Assembly: GCF_023195925.1 (NCBI RefSeq)
Contig: NZ_JALPRE010000012.1
Coordinates: 176,638-240,637 of the forward strand
DNA from: Aquimarina acroporae
GTDB taxonomy: Bacteria > Bacteroidota > Bacteroidia > Flavobacteriales > Flavobacteriaceae
Direction: 5' to 3'
Length of the DNA stretch: 64,000 nucleotides
Shown here piece after piece: positions 63,701-64,000 of the stretch (the first letter of the stretch is position 1; the number at the start of each line of letters is the position of its first letter). The notes beneath the pieces were generated by a model. That model saw nothing but the letters and a program-made list of their open reading frames with translations, made no database searches and had not been told where the DNA came from. The position numbers and the translations under genes were made by a program.

Positions 63701-64000
63701 CAACATATCTTTGTAATGCTATTACCTCAAATGACGTAGAACTTACCGTTGAGGACACGACCAATCCTACAGCAAGCAACCCATCACCGATCACAGCACA
63801 ATGTGCTGCACCAGCGCCAGATATCACTGTGGTTACTGATGAGGCAGACAACTGTGGTACACCAACAGTAGCCTTTGTAAGTGATGTTAGTGATGGAAAC
63901 AGTAATCCAGAAGTGATCACTAGAACCTATAGTGTTACGGATGCTGCTGGGAATAGTATCAATGTGACACAAACAATCACCATTAACGATACTACAAATC
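60757..64000 (+). CDS. Giant surface adhesin 3 with VCBS-, type 3- and HYR-like domains (3' end outside window)
   Basis: The frame is open from ATG 60757 to the window end, at least 1081 residues. A 27-residue polar extension precedes the signal sequence ('YSLLVFLFLTTLFYSEVSLAQ', to about residue 51). Then follow a globular domain, a VCBS-like repeat ('AVDDTGTILANAVTPITGNIL', 'SDGSYSYTV', about 265-380), a second such region, calcium-binding thrombospondin type 3 repeats near residues 690-780 ('DLDDDNDGIIDTLE'), an Ig-like domain ('PSITTQPTNST', 'YQWQLF') and an HYR-like domain at the end ('TYSVTDAAGNS'). Likely T9SS cargo like adhesins 1 and 2, and possibly the start of a third cassette beyond the window. 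Confidence 0.88.
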   Translation, partial: MLYLEIENSHTSNSEVTALKKTNNDKSFIRYSLLVFLFLTTLFYSEVSLAQTTKNQIKGIDDPKSLYLFEREDAGGESIFFPEDLFIDNSFSVQFRSARANRAAPVIDLDGNTTGNDFSFFVQPTSGLVYRVSQNESVTSDDGNIVSATISISGVLDPQELFAIPPFSGTDLFFFNGADKAVNYTFGSTVLTFTQTGGTNFTVTEANGLPIPNSVFESFMATLFYGDLNDSYTEGVRTMTVTVTDSNAGMGSANTFIRVWRHEPVAVDDTGTILANAVTPITGNILTNDTDSTPGEVLSVSEVNVFPSAVGSTYTTLYGSITIQSDGSYSYTVNTSSPAVAGLTSTTSLDDIIAYTVEDLTGRIDYGILTITINGVDDPPVAVDDNNSVSVGVVNTATGNVIDGDGVSGQDLLDRPLSRLIWENEFVNGATVTGQTRVIDGVSLDFTSLDPSGAGNAFNQTSQNNLTNGGHTGYLLFNIDPATNPVSDTQLIIDFDQEVFNVGFLVTDIDYSQGTAWQDQITIQGFAGGSPTPVNYNFIITGGIVDAGSDTYYGTGTAIEADATGNINVAFQAPIDQLVISYNYGPDATDADPGGQIAGVSDIFWQGENVVAVSEVNGVAANVGNSIPTMYGFLTINSDGTYTYVLDQNNPAVIALAAGATLIDSTPYTLRDGALNTDSANLIITIIGTLDTDNDDVPDEVDLDDDNDGIIDTLENDLGVDPSADADDDGILNYQDADNNGSGSAPTCTDGNTDGICDDLDSTFDRDQDGVPNHLDLDSDNDGIYDAVEAGHNQTQVNGVVSGAVGTDGIPDVVQGVGNENSGTINYTVTDSDTDNDDNFLELDSDNDGCDDVIEAGFTDNDNNGLLGNGTFGSGLTVDGNGVVTSGSDGYTGTNSNVITPGTAPSITTQPTNSTICPDTSTTFSVTTSNANTYQWQLFNGSSWDDLTNSGIHSTVTSATLTITNAPVGADGNRYRVIVSSSTYLCNAITSNDVELTVEDTTNPTASNPSPITAQCAAPAPDITVVTDEADNCGTPTVAFVSDVSDGNSNPEVITRTYSVTDAAGNSINVTQTITINDTTN

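Overview
The window looks like a chromosome segment of a marine, gliding-type member of the Flavobacteriaceae (Bacteroidota), possibly Aquimarina-like; the genus is an inference. Reasons: low GC content, A-rich ribosome-binding regions, type IX secretion (T9SS) cargo with the gliding-type C-terminal sorting domain, PorP/SprF-like partner proteins, paired DUF4252 proteins behind an ECF sigma factor, and TPR-type histidine kinases. No tRNA, rRNA, CRISPR array, transposase or phage gene was recognised.

Layout. 1-2.4 kb: end of gltB and all of gltD (glutamate synthase). 2.5-7.3 kb: an S41 peptidase, an M56/BlaR1-like sensor with a long repeat tail, and its BlaI-type repressor behind three 20-bp-phased operators. 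7.5-13 kb: a PLP-dependent dehydratase, an alpha/beta hydrolase, an epimerase, a small exported protein, dnaN and a DinB-like protein. 13-15 kb: an orphan TPR histidine kinase. 15-23.5 kb: a vitamin B12 locus (BtuC- and BtuF-like transporter parts, a DUF71 ATP pyrophosphatase, cobC, cobS, a small membrane protein, cobT, cobU, and a cobalamin riboswitch in front of a TonB-dependent receptor). 23.6-26.6 kb: two paralogous S41 lipoproteins. 26.7-28.9 kb: an ECF sigma operon. 29-32.5 kb: purB, a HEAT-like protein, a heme-binding protein and a class III sirtuin without its zinc cysteines.

32.8-37.4 kb is a regulatory island: a LytTR regulator with Glu in place of the phospho-Asp, two tandem small lipoproteins (50 and 48 residues), a lipoprotein TPR histidine kinase and its response regulator. 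38-58 kb holds two copies of a three-gene cassette: a giant repeat adhesin with a T9SS type B sorting domain, an SprF-like outer-membrane protein, and an OmpA/PD40/TPR protein. A third giant adhesin starts at 60757 and runs off the end of the window.

Between cassette two and the third adhesin lies a gene-poor stretch (58.2-60.7 kb). It holds duplicated leader sequences, intrinsic terminators, a small membrane protein and a 59-residue peptide with a double-glycine leader and a four-cysteine core. A short motif (CCGTA[A/C]TTA, with TTACGGTAA half-sites) recurs in front of the LytTR gene, in front of adhesin 1 (half-sites only) and in front of these leaders. A working hypothesis is that the LytTR/lipoprotein/kinase island controls surface adhesin cassettes and a secreted small peptide. 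That link is inference from shared motifs and proximity.
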